Positions 1-12,049 of a DNA stretch of 64,000 nt are shown in pieces. Below the pieces are notes generated by a model. It ran no database searches. It was not told the DNA's origin and was given only the letters and a program-made list of their open reading frames with translations. Both the position numbers and the translations under genes were made by a program. The stretch is from Anadara kagoshimensis (taxonomy: Eukaryota; Mollusca; Bivalvia; Arcoida; Arcidae), in contig CM037870.1 in the NCBI GenBank assembly GCA_021292105.1, forward strand, positions 6,435,058 through 6,499,057, in the 5' to 3' direction. Position 1 is the stretch's first letter, and each line of letters opens with the position of its first letter.

Positions 1-1564
1 ATGTTGAACGACATTTGAATAAAACACATCGTAACCATTAAAACAACGACAACCTCTGGCAAAAGACTAAAAGTCAACTGATAGAAATCCAAAATATTTG
101 CAAATAAGACAATGCGCAAAAATAATTGTGTAAGTGTTACACACTCTAAACATTTAAATTAATCAACACTTTGTCATTTGGAAAGCATTGTCAGTCAGTC
201 TTTGGACAAATTCTTAAAATCATCTTTAAAATTACAAACCATTTACTTGGACATGCATATAATTAAATTTACACTGATTAAAGGCACATTAAGGTGACAC
301 AGGTCTGTTTGTCGAACAGTATCTGATGGGATGGCAGAGAGTGGTTACTATGATCAGCGGTATTGGACACCTCTCAACCTTGAGCCTGTTACCAGGTGCC
401 CAGTGCCACGTTCTTTTAAGAATACAAGATATTGAGCAGAGACTGAAATTGTACATTAGGTCAATTCTTAATAAAATGATGGCACCAGAAAAAAGTTGCA
501 AAGTTATGTAAAATGTGGCTGCAATCTTTGATAAACGGGGTTTTAGTAATAAAAAATATTTTTAGTAAACTTCTTTTGACATATAATCACGAATAATAGG
601 TAAACACTACTACATAATATAGCCGAGGTCATAGAAAACCAGAAAAAAGGAGAATCACGGATACAAGAAATGCTTTCGGATTGAAATGTTTTAACAAAGA
701 ATATTTAATATAAACCCGTAGATACTTATGTTTTAGCTAAAATAAGTAGATATGGACAGTAAAGGACGGATTGAAAAAGTGAATTGCTAACATTACCGGA
801 GTTGCAAAGATCGATGGAACAATGGGTATGATGATATGAGTAAAGTGTTCAACTGACAAATGGAAAGAGATCAATGTTATAAAAAAACATTTTTGAATTG
901 AAGCAATAGAGGACTGATTAAATGCGCTGTGTAAATCAGTAAACATAAACACAAACATAATTATTATATCACAATAACAAAAACGAAGTTAAAAAACTGG
1001 CAAAGTTAAACACGTAAACATTGGCAGGGGAAAATCCGGGTGCTCGGGAAGGGTAACCGCCTCCTGTCACCACATGTGAAATCAAAATTGAGAGTGAAAG
1101 TAGTAACAAGAAAAGTCATTTGAATTCAGACCGTTTGGAAGGAAATTGAACAAACCAATTTATTGTTAGAGATTGACAGAAACCAAAGAAGAGCTGATCA
1201 TAGTAACCACTCTCTGCCATCCCATCAGATACTGTTCGACAAACAGACCTGTGTCACCTTAATGTGCCTTTAATCAGTTAAAGAGGAAGAATGTAAATTT
1301 AATTATATGCATGTCCAAGTAAATGGTTTGTAATTTTAAAGATGATTTTAAGAATTTGTCCAAAGACTGACTGACAATGCTTTCCAAATGACAAAGTGTT
1401 GATTAATTTAAATGTTTAGAGTGTGTAACACTTACACAATTATTTTTGCGCATTGTCTTATTTGCAAATATTTTGGATTTCTATCAGTTGACTTTTAGTC
1501 TTTTGCCAGAGGTTGTCGTTGTTTTAATGGTTACGATGTGTTTTATTCAAATGTCGTTCAACAT
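1..1564. repeat. Large inverted repeat with 0.83-kb spacer
   Basis: Bases 1-358 are repeated in reverse complement at 1193-1564, nearly base for base; the right arm has about 14 extra bases near 1280. The left arm begins at the window edge, so the true outer end is unknown. The spacer (359-1192) carries a piece of a dispersed repeat (about 411-540, related to 53380-53460 and 58725-59165) and a solo arm of another repeat family (about 955-1080). No open frame of note is present. The high arm identity suggests a young foldback or MITE-like insertion or a recent inverted duplication. Confidence 0.85.
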
Positions 1565-1929
1565 AAAATTCAGTGCCTTTCACCCTCACTTTCCATATTT
1601 GACCCTGTATTCTATATTTGTAGTTGTGATCTAGTATGTTTCTTAACTTAAATGCGGCATTCATACTGTAACTTTTCAAGTATAGTAATTTACCGAATTG
1701 CTAGTGTTCTTCTTGTCATTCTATGAATACAGAGTAGAATTTAAACGCATGCGTATGGTTCATGACATTGCTTTTTTACCAATCTGAAAACATATCCGTT
1801 CACTTACATTTGTACTATTATTTGCATACATGCCTCAAATACTAGTACACCCTTTTGTGGATTCATATGACATTTTTTTTATATTTCTTCTTCTAATGCA
1901 AAAAGGTAAGCTATGACTTCTTAGCCTGG

Positions 1930-3250
1930 AGAGGGTTTCTATGTTTTCATATTTTGGAGACGGGGAAATCAGTTGATTCATGGCAGCTACCAAAATTGAC
2001 ATTTCCGAAACATTTTCATGTTGTTAATGATTTTAGTGTAAGCGCATTGAATCAATATCTGATATCTGAAAGTCAATGCCTATATAACAAAAATACAAAC
2101 AGCGAAGATTCTTTTTTGCCATAGCACATTGAATTGAAATTGAAATAAGTAGGCATTTTTCTATGAATAATTAGACCAATCTGCCATTGAAATGATGCAT
2201 TTTGTAAATTATTTTGTATCATTCAAGCTTCTTTTTCCATTCTTACATGTACATTTGCTTGAAACTTCCATTAGAAATACTAATTGTAACAGGGTTTTCA
2301 CATTTTTTTATTGCAATTTTGGGGTAGGGGAAATAAATTTATTGGCCTCATCTACAAGCTTTGCTATTTCCGATTTTGGTGTAATTAGACCGTTATATGT
2401 CAAGATATTACGTCAATAGATAACAGTTGATTTTCAATGCCTAAATAACAAAAATACAAGAGGCAAAGCTCTTTTTTCTTATAGCATTTTACATATAAAT
2501 GAATAAAATAAGCTATTTTATTATATTAGTTAGTCCTATCTGTCATTAAGCTAAAGCATTTCACAAATATTTAAAATCATCGAAGCTTGTTTTATCATTG
2601 TTGTGGGTACTTTTGCTCGAAATCTTCATTAGAAACACAAATCGGCATATATTGCATAAAAATGGATTTTCACATGTTTTTCAATTTTGGGGTAGGGGAA
2701 ATAAATTTATCCGTTTCGTCTATAAACTTCGGTATTTCCGATAGTTTTTTATGTTGTCAGACTCAAATGTACCATGGCAATACAAAAATATATAAATCTC
2801 GAGATTCAATGCCTATATAACAAAATTACAAGAAGAGGAGTACAAATGATTTGATGAAAACTCATTTTCCAAACTATTGTTACATGAAAAGTGCAAATTT
2901 TCATATAAAATCACCAAGCACTCTACATATAATTGTTTCATAAATATGTCGGGAACAGAGGGGAGATGTAACAAACAATAATGATATGTTTTAAACACTT
3001 ATCGGCAAGCATGGACCAAAATAATGAATTTTTGACATTTTTGTATTTTTGGGTAGGGGAAACATAATAATTTGCTACGGTAATAAGTTTCCATATTTCC
3101 GAAGTTTTGAAACATTTTTATCTACAGCACTACCAAGGCTTTATAAAAATATATAGTTTGTCATATTTAATGCATAAACAACAAATTTACAAGAATCGAA
3201 AGACGGTAGATATGATAAAAACGCAGTTTACAGCATCGATTTTATCGCTT
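1930..3250. repeat. Decayed tandem repeat, ~365-bp period, about 4 units
   Basis: The phrase ggggtaggggaaa, followed by ataaattta-type sequence and later by a caatgcctaaataacaaaa-type block, recurs near 2321, 2689 and 3051, with a weaker version near 1955. The spacings are 366, 368 and 362 bases. Units have diverged by substitutions and small indels. No coding signal was recognised between 1565 and 3600. The stretch from 3260 to 3600 is unassigned AT-rich sequence. Confidence 0.6.
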
Positions 3251-3621
3251 ATTTTAAAATTTTGACACAAAATCGGAAAACTGTCAGGATGTTTTGCATT
3301 TTAATCTATCATGTGTCCACAATGAAAGATAGAATGAACATTTTTGTGTTGTTTTTGCCGCAAAATGCTTCAAAATCTGGAATTTTCATTTTTTACCAAA
3401 ATTTAACATTTGCAGAGGCTTTTCTTCAAAAACTGTTTCTGATTAAAAAATCGGAAACGATTTGACGCGTAAGAAATGGGTTTTCAGTAACTAGGGACAT
3501 TTTCCTACAAGAATCAACCTTCAAACCTTTTGGCCTCGTTCACCCGGATTTTAGCCATGATCTCTTGGACTAATAGCAGCTGCTTAAAAACTATGGCTAA
3601 AAAATAAAATAAATATAGTTA

Positions 3622-3713
3622 ACAAGGGGGCCAAGATGAGCTGCCGATTCGGCACTAATTCGTTAGATTATTGTTAAACTTTCGACAGGTCTGTACTGTA
3701 CAAAGTGTTCATC
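3622..3713. mobile_element. Right-end fragment of a Tc1-like MITE
   Basis: The sequence ends with ttaaactttcgacaggtc and then tgtactg followed by TA. It is the same terminal segment as in the full copy at 46761-46976, including the gatgagctgc...actaattcgttag part. The left end is missing. Confidence 0.6.
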
Positions 3714-3999
3714 AATCAATCGGTCTAATACACAAGATAACAACAGGTGACATAATTTATTTGACAACTTTTCTGAATTCAGAAAATTAAACACAAACAC
3801 GAAAACAAAACATGGTTCATTTAGTATATTTATCATTTTTATAATGCGACAACACATACGTATATGATAAGCGACACCGCAAGATGGATACGCACTAGGT
3901 AGGTAGGTGGGTGGGTGTGGTCTGATTATCATCCTCTTTTATTTGTCTGATTTAATGTTACTTGCTTTCTACAAATCAATTGTCTAAATACCTTTATGT

Positions 4000-5452
4000 G
4001 TTTCGTCTTCTCATTTTTTATCCATTTGTTTGGCGTGATGTCCTTCCATTTCGTGTTTTGATGCCTCTCGGTTTGTTCAAATTTTTGGCACGGCCAGTAT
4101 AAAGTCTTCTCATTTTGTTCATTTGTTTTGGCGTCGTGGGCGTAACGCCCTTTCGTTTGAGAACTTGTGTCGTCGGCGTGACTTCTTCTCATTTTCTTTA
4201 ATTGTTTGGCTCTGTCGGCTTAAGTTTTTCTTATTTTGTTCGGTTGTTTGGGCCTCGTCGGCTTGACGTCTACTTATTCTGTTCGGCGCTGTCGGGGTGA
4301 CATTTTCTCATTTTGTTCGGTTGTTTGGGCACCGTCGGCTTGACGTCTACTCATTCTGTTCGGCGCTGTCGGGGTGACATTTTTTCATTTTGTTCGGTTG
4401 TTTGGGCCCCGTCGGCGTGACGTCTTCTCATTCTGTTCGGAGCTGTCGGGGTGACATTTTCTCATTTTGTTCGGTTGTTTGGGCCTCGTCGGCGTGACGT
4501 CTTCTCATTCTGTTTGGCGCTGTCGGGGTGACATATTCTCATTTTGTTCGGTTGTTTGGGCACCGTCGGCTTGACGTCTTCTCATTTTGTTTGGCGCTGT
4601 CGGTGTGACGTCTTCTCGTTTTGTTTGGCGCTGTCGGCATGACGTCTTCTCATTTTGTTCGGTGCTGCCAGGGTGACGTCTTCTCGTTTTGTTCGGCGCT
4701 GTCGGCGTGACGTCTTCTCGTTTTGTTCGGCGCTGTCGGGGTGACGTTTTCTCATTTTGTTCGGTTGTTTGGGCCTCGTCGGTATGACGTCTTCTTATTC
4801 TGTTCAGCGCTGTTCGGGTGACGTTTTCTCATTTTGTTCAGTTGTTTTGGCCTCGTCGGCTTGACGTCTTCTCATTTTGTTCGGCGCTGTCGGGGTGACA
4901 TTTTCTCTTTTTGTTTAGTTTTTTGGCCTCGTTGGCGTGACGTCTACTCATTTTGTTCGGCGCTGTCGGGATGACGTTTCCTCATTTTGTTCAGTTGTTT
5001 TGGCCTCGTCGGCTTGACGTCTTTTCGTTTTGTTCGGCGCTGTCGGGGTGAGTTTTCTCAATTTGTTCAGTTGTTTTGGCCTCGTCGGCGTGACGTCAAC
5101 TGATTTTGATTGGCGCTGTCGGGGTGACGTTTCCGGATTTTGTGCAGTTGTTTTGGCCTCGTCGGCTTGACGTCTTCTTATTTTGTTCGGCGCTGTCGGG
5201 GTTACGTTTCCTCATTTTGTTCAGTTGTTTTGGCCTGGTCGGCTTGACGTCTTCTGATTTTGTTCGGCGCTGTCGGGGTTACGTTTCCTCATTTTGTTCA
5301 GTTGTTTTGGCCTCGTCGGCTTGACGTCTTCTCATTTTGTTCGGCGCTGTCGGCGTGACGTCTTCTCGTTTTGTTCGGCGCTGTCGGTGTGACGTCTACT
5401 CATTTTGTTCGGCGCTGTCGGCGTGACGTCTTCTCATTTTGTTAATTTTTTT
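4000..5452. repeat. Satellite array of alternating 34-bp and 43-bp units
   Basis: From about 4196 the array alternates a 34-bp unit (gttcggcgctgtcgg, then ggtgacgttttctcatttt) and a 43-bp unit (gttcggttgtttgggcctcg, then tcggcgtgacgtcttctcat and tct), giving a 77-bp higher-order period. Runs of only the 34-bp unit occur, for example 4580-4740 and 5335-5440. Copies from 4000 to 4195 are degenerate, as expected at an array edge. Most units contain TGACGTC or TGACGTT. Open frames across the array are by-products of unit lengths and are not taken as genes. The array ends about 830 bases upstream of the transporter start codon. Confidence 0.85.
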
Positions 5453-6282
5453 GTCACCGTCGGAGTATTCATGAACATTTCTATATATTCGACTATAACT
5501 ACGAATCTATATTTATAAAATATTTGGGAATATTCGACATCTACCCGTGATATATCGTCGTTCACACGGAGTAAATATATCACGAGGTGACATGTGAACT
5601 CCGATCTTTGGATTTCACGGGTAGAATGTATATTATTTCTACTCTGACACGACTTATATTAAAACCGTTGCAGTAAACATTACAAATTATTTTTTACTTT
5701 GAAATAGATTTTACTATGATCCATTGATGCAATTCGGCTTTTGAGAATATATTATTATTATATGAATGAAAATTGTGCCACGCCATTTTAGCGACTCTTT
5801 GTATGACGTCAATGGCGGAGTAGAGGAGTAGGTCAGTAAAAGGAAAAGCCATGAATATATCGGTTGTTTTACTACGGTTGACTCTCGAGTAACGGAGTAG
5901 ATCATTAAAAAGGGAAAAGCCATGAATATATCGGTTGTTTTACTACGGTTGGCGCTCGAGTAAGGGAGAACGTTAGTAAAACGTAAAACCCATGGGTCTA
6001 TCGTTTGTTTTGCTACGTTTGCTCTCTATAGAGAAAACCCATATCATTACATGTTAATCACAGTCAAATGAATCAAACAATACAATATTTAATATTTAGA
6101 TACAAAGTCTACATATATAAATAGATTTATTATCTATGTATGTCTATATTTAAACAATGAGGTAAACTTATTAACGGTAACATTTATGTGATAATAAGAA
6201 CATGTGACATATATATGTAATACATCAACAGGTAACTTATTACAACAAAGAACACATACAGGTGTATAAAGTTTACCTGTAA
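5453..6282. other. 5' flank of the transporter gene with a 71-bp triplication
   Basis: Three tandem, diverging copies of a ~71-bp segment built on gaaaagccatgaatatatcg and gttttactacggtt lie at about 5815-6025. A short inverted repeat (ctacccgtga at about 5551 and tcacgggtag at about 5617) precedes them. No TATA box could be placed with confidence. The promoter and 5' UTR of the transporter presumably lie here or further upstream. Confidence 0.4.
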
Positions 6283-9200
6283 ATGGCCAAAGAAACTGGA
6301 ACACGGCTGGTTCTAAGATGTACAGCTTTGGTCATCGGCTGTCTCGGCATGGCCATGGCCGGATGGCCGTACAGTTATGGCGCGTATTCTAATGCTCTGA
6401 AGAAACAGTTTAACTATACCCAATCTGAAGGTAATTCATAATAAAGAAAGACAAGCCAAGTCATTTGATAGTACTGTCATGTGCTACTTTTGAATTTTTA
6501 TGACAAACTTTTGAATGTATTATTTCATAAACATTCAAAAGTAGCACACGACAGTACTAAGTAATGATCGACAGATACATTGTAATCAATAGTATTATTA
6601 TGGACAGTACAGACCTGTCGAAAGTTTAAAACCCAACCAATGAAAGTGTCAAATCGGAAGCTCATCTCGACCCGTCGTCAGTTATATTTCAACAGCTTTA
6701 ATATTCGGCAGCTGATATCTATCTCTAGACAGTTATTTAGTCACTAGCTGCCATATCTTAACCACTTGACGGCCAACTTTCGGTTTGTTTTTGCTAGATC
6801 AGTGTTAATCTCTCGATAAATCTGTACTTTAGCGGCAGTAACCAATCAAAACCAAAACAACGGAACGGCAGTATAAGTAATTATACTTGGGCCGGGCACT
6901 GAAGCTAATGGGAAAACGGTATCCAGTACTGTGGTTTGAATACTCTAAGGGTGTCATCTAACTTATTTACCTAAATACGCACATTGGATAATTATGAAAA
7001 ACTATTTTTATCACCCCCTCCCTGCAAACTTGCAATGATATTTTTATTGTGTTTTATAAATGTAGTGTTTCGTGATATATATATTCAAAGATGTAAGTAC
7101 TACACTTGAAGGAATAAACTTCATTATTGCTAATTGAATAGGTTCATCAGAACCAACAGACGGACATATCAATGTGCTAATAATATCAAGAACCACAAAC
7201 ACATTATAACAATCAAAATATACAATGTATGTCAACATCAAAAGTTTTGAAATAGATTCATACTTTACAACAAGCCTGAAAACAGATCTTGAATTTTTGA
7301 TATGTAATACATCTAGATTTTAATTTAACAACATGTCAAAGTTTCAGGGTATTTTCACTTGCTTTTAGAAGCTATGATCATTTTAAATTGATCAAAATAT
7401 ATATAGCCTGGGTACCAACAAATTTACTTTAATGCTTTTGAGTTAATTCAATTTTTTGATTATTGTAGCTTATCATCATCATTATCATCGCTATTATTAT
7501 TATTTTTTTCAGTTGAGATAGTATCCGCCATGTCTAATCTTGGAGTTGCGTTTGGGTTTCCGGCTGGCTTTATCTTTGAGCGATTTGGGGCGCGTTCGGC
7601 TACGTTAACAGGAATGATTGTTTCAGTGGCTGGTTTGTTACTGTCATGGAGTTCTACAGCTTTACAAGTTTTCTATCACACCAGATCCTGGCTACAGTAC
7701 ATCTACTTTTTCTTGTCAGGTAAATACAATATTATTTAGGGAATATACTTAGCGCAATAGCCAAAAACAAGCAGCAATTAAAAAAGCCAACCCTAAAAGA
7801 CCCAAGACACACATAAACATTACTGGCTGACACACTAAGATGTTTTCAACATTTTAACTAAGCTATGGTGCATTCATATACTGTTGGTTGACGGTATACC
7901 TGGGTTTCAGGAGGCCACGTAATCAATACCTAATAACGTATGTGTTCACATTGACCGGTTTCATGATAAAAATTTTAAAAAATACTCATAAGAATGTAAA
8001 ACGAGTCTCTTTTATATGCTTATAGGTATTTTCAAAACTTCATTTTGAAACTGGTCCTTGTGTTTGTGTTGAATGTTATGAATTATATCTCAAATTCCCA
8101 GAATAAAATCGTTTTACGGGGAAAACTCATCTAAAGCACTTCTATAAATTAATGGAAATACAAAGTGTTACAAGAACGCCGTGCGCATATCACGTGATAC
8201 GCTGTTGGACCTCATTGCTGTGTTACACCAACGCATAAATATACATGTTTGCTTTTTATGAAAATAATGCCGAAAATGTAATGTCACGGGTATTTTAGCC
8301 GTTTAAAGAAATACGTTTTAAATAGATTTTTTAAAATTATTTGCTAAACTTATAATTTACCACATGTTTTCAACACATAATATTTGGTTTAACATTATCT
8401 AATGATTCATTATATTTATCACTGGCAGCCATTCTGATTGATGTAGTGTTGTTCTGTTTGTAGGTTTAGGCTGTTCATTTATGTATATGACGTCACTAAC
8501 TGTAAATATGTACAACTTTAGTCCCAAACACAGAGGTAAAGTGGTTGGCCTTCTGGACGGATGTTACAGTGCCGGACCAGCCATATTTGCGGGTATTTAT
8601 GGTGGTGCCTTTGTTAATGGTCACGTGAATGATGAAGAGAACCAGAACCTGCGCGGGTTTTATCTCATGCTCGCTATAGCTTTCAGTGCAGTTGGTATAT
8701 TACAAGTGCTTTTTCTTCAAACATTCCCCTTCACAATCCCATAGAAGAGTTAAATGCACTTCTCAGCGAAGAATCTAAACCGGAAGCTTTACCGGAAGTA
8801 CCAAAAGACATCACGGGGATAAAACTCGTCCGCAGATTTGATTTTCACTACTTATTCTGGGTTGTTCTGTGGTGTGCTGGGATACAACAATCGTTTCAAT
8901 ATAACATTGGGACATATCTAAAATCATTCAACGAGGAAAAATACACAACCTTGTTCACAACGATAAGTCCGATATCGTCTGTTTTATCTAAATTTGTGGC
9001 GGGATTTTTATCTGACCTACTTATCAATCGCGTTCCTAGGGTAACGGTATTAATGACATTCAACATTGTACAAACAATTACTTTAGTTTTTGCTATTTTC
9101 TATTCCGACATACTAGCAGTACTTTTATTAAATCTTTTAACATTAGGGATTGCTAATGGCGCCCTCTGGTGTTTATCTCCGACAATGATAAGCGAGTTCT

Positions 9201-9475
9201 ATGGTATGAAGCATTTTGGTGTAAACTGGGGTGTTATTCTGTTAGGTAATGCTATAGGTGTGTTCGCGGTACAACAGGTATTTGGATGGATATACGACAG
9301 TAGCATTACCACACCTGGTACGACCACGTGTATAGGAGCTCATTGTTTTACCTGGAGTTTTGTCATGGCAACCGTATTTAGTTTTTGTTCAGTAGTGTTT
9401 AATTTGGGACTTTTTCAACAAAAACTAAAGGAGAAACGTTTATCTACATACATCAATAAAGATGAAATCAGTTGA
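6283..9475 (+). CDS. MFS transporter, nodulin-like/NFD4 type (apparent frameshift)
   Basis: Polytopic plasma-membrane or organelle transporter; the substrate cannot be read from sequence. Exons by GT-AG junctions and phase: 6283-6430, 7513-7719, 8464-9475, about 455 residues. Exon 1 gives the first membrane helix and [17 protein letters not shown], which resembles the start of nodulin-like domains. Exon 2 has helices 2-3 with the MFS-type loop RFGARSA. Exon 3 has helices 4-12, with [15 protein letters not shown] between helices 4 and 5 and [18 protein letters not shown] in the C-terminal half. Near 8730 the frame breaks after FLQTFPF and resumes at [10 protein letters not shown]; one missing base explains it and restores a single frame to the stop at 9473-9475. 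A 50-nt GT-AG intron (about 8694-8743) would also restore frame but would cut helix 6. MFS membership is firm; the NFD4-like subfamily is from remembered motif resemblance. Confidence 0.8.
6470..6558. mobile_element. Short palindromic MITE-like hairpin in transporter intron 1
   Basis: Terminal inverted repeats of about 26 bases (agtactgtcatgtgctactt and its complement ending cacacgacagtact) enclose about 37 AT-rich bases. It resembles the double-hairpin family of this window in style (tttgaat...attcaaaa) but has different ends. Confidence 0.6.
6603..6720. mobile_element. Left-end fragment of the Tc1-like MITE family
   Basis: Begins cagtacagacctgtcgaaag, the same terminal sequence as the full element at 46761-46976, then diverges. 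It lies in intron 1 of the transporter gene (6431-7512). Confidence 0.5.
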
Positions 9476-9601
9476 TACTCAAAGTTTTACTCCGACGATA
9501 TAAAGAAAACAATGTAAACGCTGTATGAACAAATTGACAATAATGAGATCTGACTGTTTGTCGGCTGTTCTGTCTACCTCCCTATATAAATACATTTTAC
9601 A

Positions 9602-9607
9602 ATTAAA
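9602..9607 (+). terminator. Likely poly(A) signal of the transporter gene
   Basis: ATTAAA, the common variant of AATAAA, lies about 127 bases after the stop codon at 9473-9475, a normal 3' UTR distance. The cleavage site is not determined. Confidence 0.45.
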
Positions 9608-9681
9608 GACTATATTCTTAACCAAACTATATTAAGTATTGAAAAGCATGTTTAAATTTACATTTCGAAATTCTATTGATT

Positions 9682-9683
<2 letters not shown>

Positions 9684-9726
<43 letters not shown>
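9684..9726. repeat. (GA)n microsatellite
   Basis: Uninterrupted GA dinucleotide run of about 21 copies downstream of the transporter gene. Confidence 0.95.
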
Positions 9727-9731
<5 letters not shown>

Positions 9732-10034
9732 GACAAAACCTGAACATTTTAAAATCAAATTATGTCCAGGGGACAAATTTGCGAATCTTTTAATAATTAA
9801 TGATTTTTAATGTGAAGTAATAGTAATTTTTTTCTAGGGTAAAACGTTTGATGGAATCTAACGATACTCTAGGTCGATGAAAGTAAAGTGCATATACCCT
9901 TGCCAAAAATCCCGTCAGTTATTACTTATTCAAAGCTGTGAGCTCTCGAAGCGAGTTCTTTATATATCATGTACAGGAAACCAGATTTTTTGATAGCTTA
10001 CTGATGGCGTCACTTCCGATGTCGTCTGGGAGAA

Positions 10035-10130
10035 AATACTCATTTTTATTATTTATTTTATTTATTTATTTTATTATTATTATTATTATTATATTATTAA
10101 AAAAAACAAAAACAAAAAAACTAAAAACCC
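10035..10130. repeat. TTA/TTTA-rich low-complexity tract and A-rich tail
   Basis: Runs of ttattta and ttatta are followed by an aaaaacaaaa-type stretch. It is simple sequence with no gene signal. Confidence 0.7.
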
Positions 10131-10163
10131 TTACACTAAATATTATCATTGAAAATAGGTAGA

Positions 10164-10533
10164 TCATGTGGGACACTGCTGACAACTGTTACTGGAGTGG
10201 CTTACCGGGTCAATACTTTTCTGTATGCCATTACTGACATTTTTTCTGAATCTGAAAGGGCTCGGCTCCCCAACACTGTCCTGTAGGACAGCGCTTGTAA
10301 AGGAGAGTGTCGCAATTGTTACAGGATCTTGCGTGTCTCCCAGCACTACTCCATAGGACACTACTGTCAGTGCCATCCGAAGTGGCTCTCCTACACACGC
10401 CTTTATGACGCCACTTACAATTATTACTAGATCTGGTGTGGTTCAGAAACAGCGTCCCGAGGGACACTGCCGACAACAAACAATTAACCAAAAGCTTCCC
10501 ATTAAGCATCTCCAGACTGGTTAGGAATTTCAT
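10164..10533 (-). pseudogene. Cysteine-rich repeat locus, unrecognised, possibly decayed
   Basis: On the minus strand a 100-residue open frame runs from 10533 to 10231, with a hydrophobic N-terminal stretch (about residues 13-29, KLLVNCLLSAVSLGTLF) and then clustered cysteines (NNCKWRHKGVC, SCNNCDTLLYKRCPTGQCW). At DNA level a module around tgtcc(c/t)...gga...tg(c/t)tgg occurs about four times with a spacing near 110 bases, and the CxxCPxGxC-like reading moves between frames and meets stops. This looks like a tandemly duplicated Cys-rich exon that has partly decayed, or a short gene with indel errors. No family was recognised and no function is assigned. Confidence 0.25.
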
Positions 10534-11094
10534 TATGTTACTGTATATTTACATAATAGGAAACTCTGCATAACGAGCGTTTTTCAGTTTGTTTTGAACG
10601 ACAATGGAAGTTATAGCACTATAAAACGCCAATTCAATGTATAATCTCTACATTCAGACAAGAAAGCTACTGTAGTCATTTATTACTCAATGACGTCTTA
10701 GCGATTAAAGAAACGTAATATATTCACTTTTAAAAATACATGTATCATGAACAACTAAATTAAAATTCTTTTCTTGGATCTTGGATAAACAATAACTTTT
10801 ACTAATATTACATTCAGACATTTATTTTTAAAAAACTAGAGAAATTAATTCTCCCATATAAGAAATAAACCCGAGTAATGGCATTCAATGAAGGCGTATG
10901 TGTGGTGTTGATCCTATCCTTGGAATGGTTTAGGTGCTATATAAAGCCTCAGATTTCTAACGTTTATCATTATTACTTTGGTGTTAATATCTACTTTACT
11001 AGTGTTTAGTAATATACCCGTCTCACGTTACACTATTATGAAGTATTATTTTAAAGGTTATCAGCCCATGGTTCTATATTACATATAGGTTAAC

Positions 11095-11307
11095 CACACT
11101 GACCTGTCCGTTTGACCTTTTATATAATTTTTTATGGACTAGTATATGCATAATGACACAGATTTCCTACACATTAAGGTAAACATGGAATGGTTCTGTA
11201 TTAATTGTGAATCCTAACACTACCCATGTATTGGGTGGATCGTTATATAAAAATTATGAATGTTTTTATTGAAAGGTCAAGTAGAAAGGTCAATATTGGT
11301 TACCTAT
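11095..11307. mobile_element. MITE, family with gacctgtccgyttgacctt ends
   Basis: Imperfect terminal inverted repeats of about 40 bases: ataggttaaccacactgacc at the left, and ggtcaatattggttacctat at the right. The inner part of each end carries gtccgtttgacctttta or its complement. Length is 213 bp with no coding capacity. Related copies: 11833-12049, 23945-24140, 47768-48002. Confidence 0.65.
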
Positions 11308-11832
11308 GGCTAACAAAATAGCTTCAGGATCATCAGATAAAAAAACATGAAGGCGTATTGACCGGGTCAGGTACGTTTCTCCTGATCTATTCTGTCATTT
11401 ATTATATAAGTGATGTTTTTATTAATTTTGTCTTTTTCTGTGTCAAGTTTACAAGCCAAAAAAGACGGGAATTTGAGGACGGGATAACGAAATAACATCA
11501 CACGAGTTTACATTATAATTAAACTGCATTACATTGTTGTTCAGCCTTCAAACTTCAGTCTATTCTTCGATTCGCGTTTCGTTGTTTTATCTTTTTTCCG
11601 TGGGGTTTTTCGTATGTTCACATGGCGTTTTACGTATTTTCGTGTATAAGCCTACCTAAAACTACAAATTAACGCCGCAAAAAAAAAAAATAAAAAATAA
11701 AAATAAAAAAATAAAATTTAAAAAAACCGTCAAGCGTAAAGACGAAATAACGTCGGGCGAAGGATTAAACGTTATGCACTACGCTATCAAATGTTACAGG
11801 CAAAAAGACATACATGATGGCGAGATGTTTGT

Positions 11833-12049
11833 ATGGTGCGTCGTTGACTTGGCCGTTTGACCTTAAATTTGAATATTCAAACAGACATATGCATAGTGTA
11901 ATATAGAGGCTTTATAAAATTGATATATAAGGATAGATGATAGCAACACTGGGTACTAGCTGTTAATAAAAAACCACCTAACTTTCCTAAATCACACAGT
12001 CTATTTATTCAAATTATAGGTCAAACGGCCAGGTATACTTTGACGCACT
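11833..12049. mobile_element. MITE, second copy of the tgacctgtccg-end group
   Basis: Left end tggtgcgtcgttgacttggc followed by cgtttgacctt; right end is the complement of tagtgcgtcaaagtatacct followed by ggccgtttgacct. The ~45-bp inverted ends enclose about 125 bp of AT-rich sequence. The outermost bases differ from the 11095-11307 copy, so it is a subfamily. Confidence 0.65.

Noticed and set aside
5106-5324. Seventy-two-codon frame in the 34/43-bp satellite
   Set aside because: Product of the repeat unit only. It has no start context, splice sites or domain.
8694-8743. A 50-nt GT-AG intron in the transporter gene
   Set aside because: It would restore frame, but it removes half of a membrane helix ([11 protein letters not shown]). 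A single missing base keeps the helix and fits the other one-base breaks seen in this window. It is not fully excluded.
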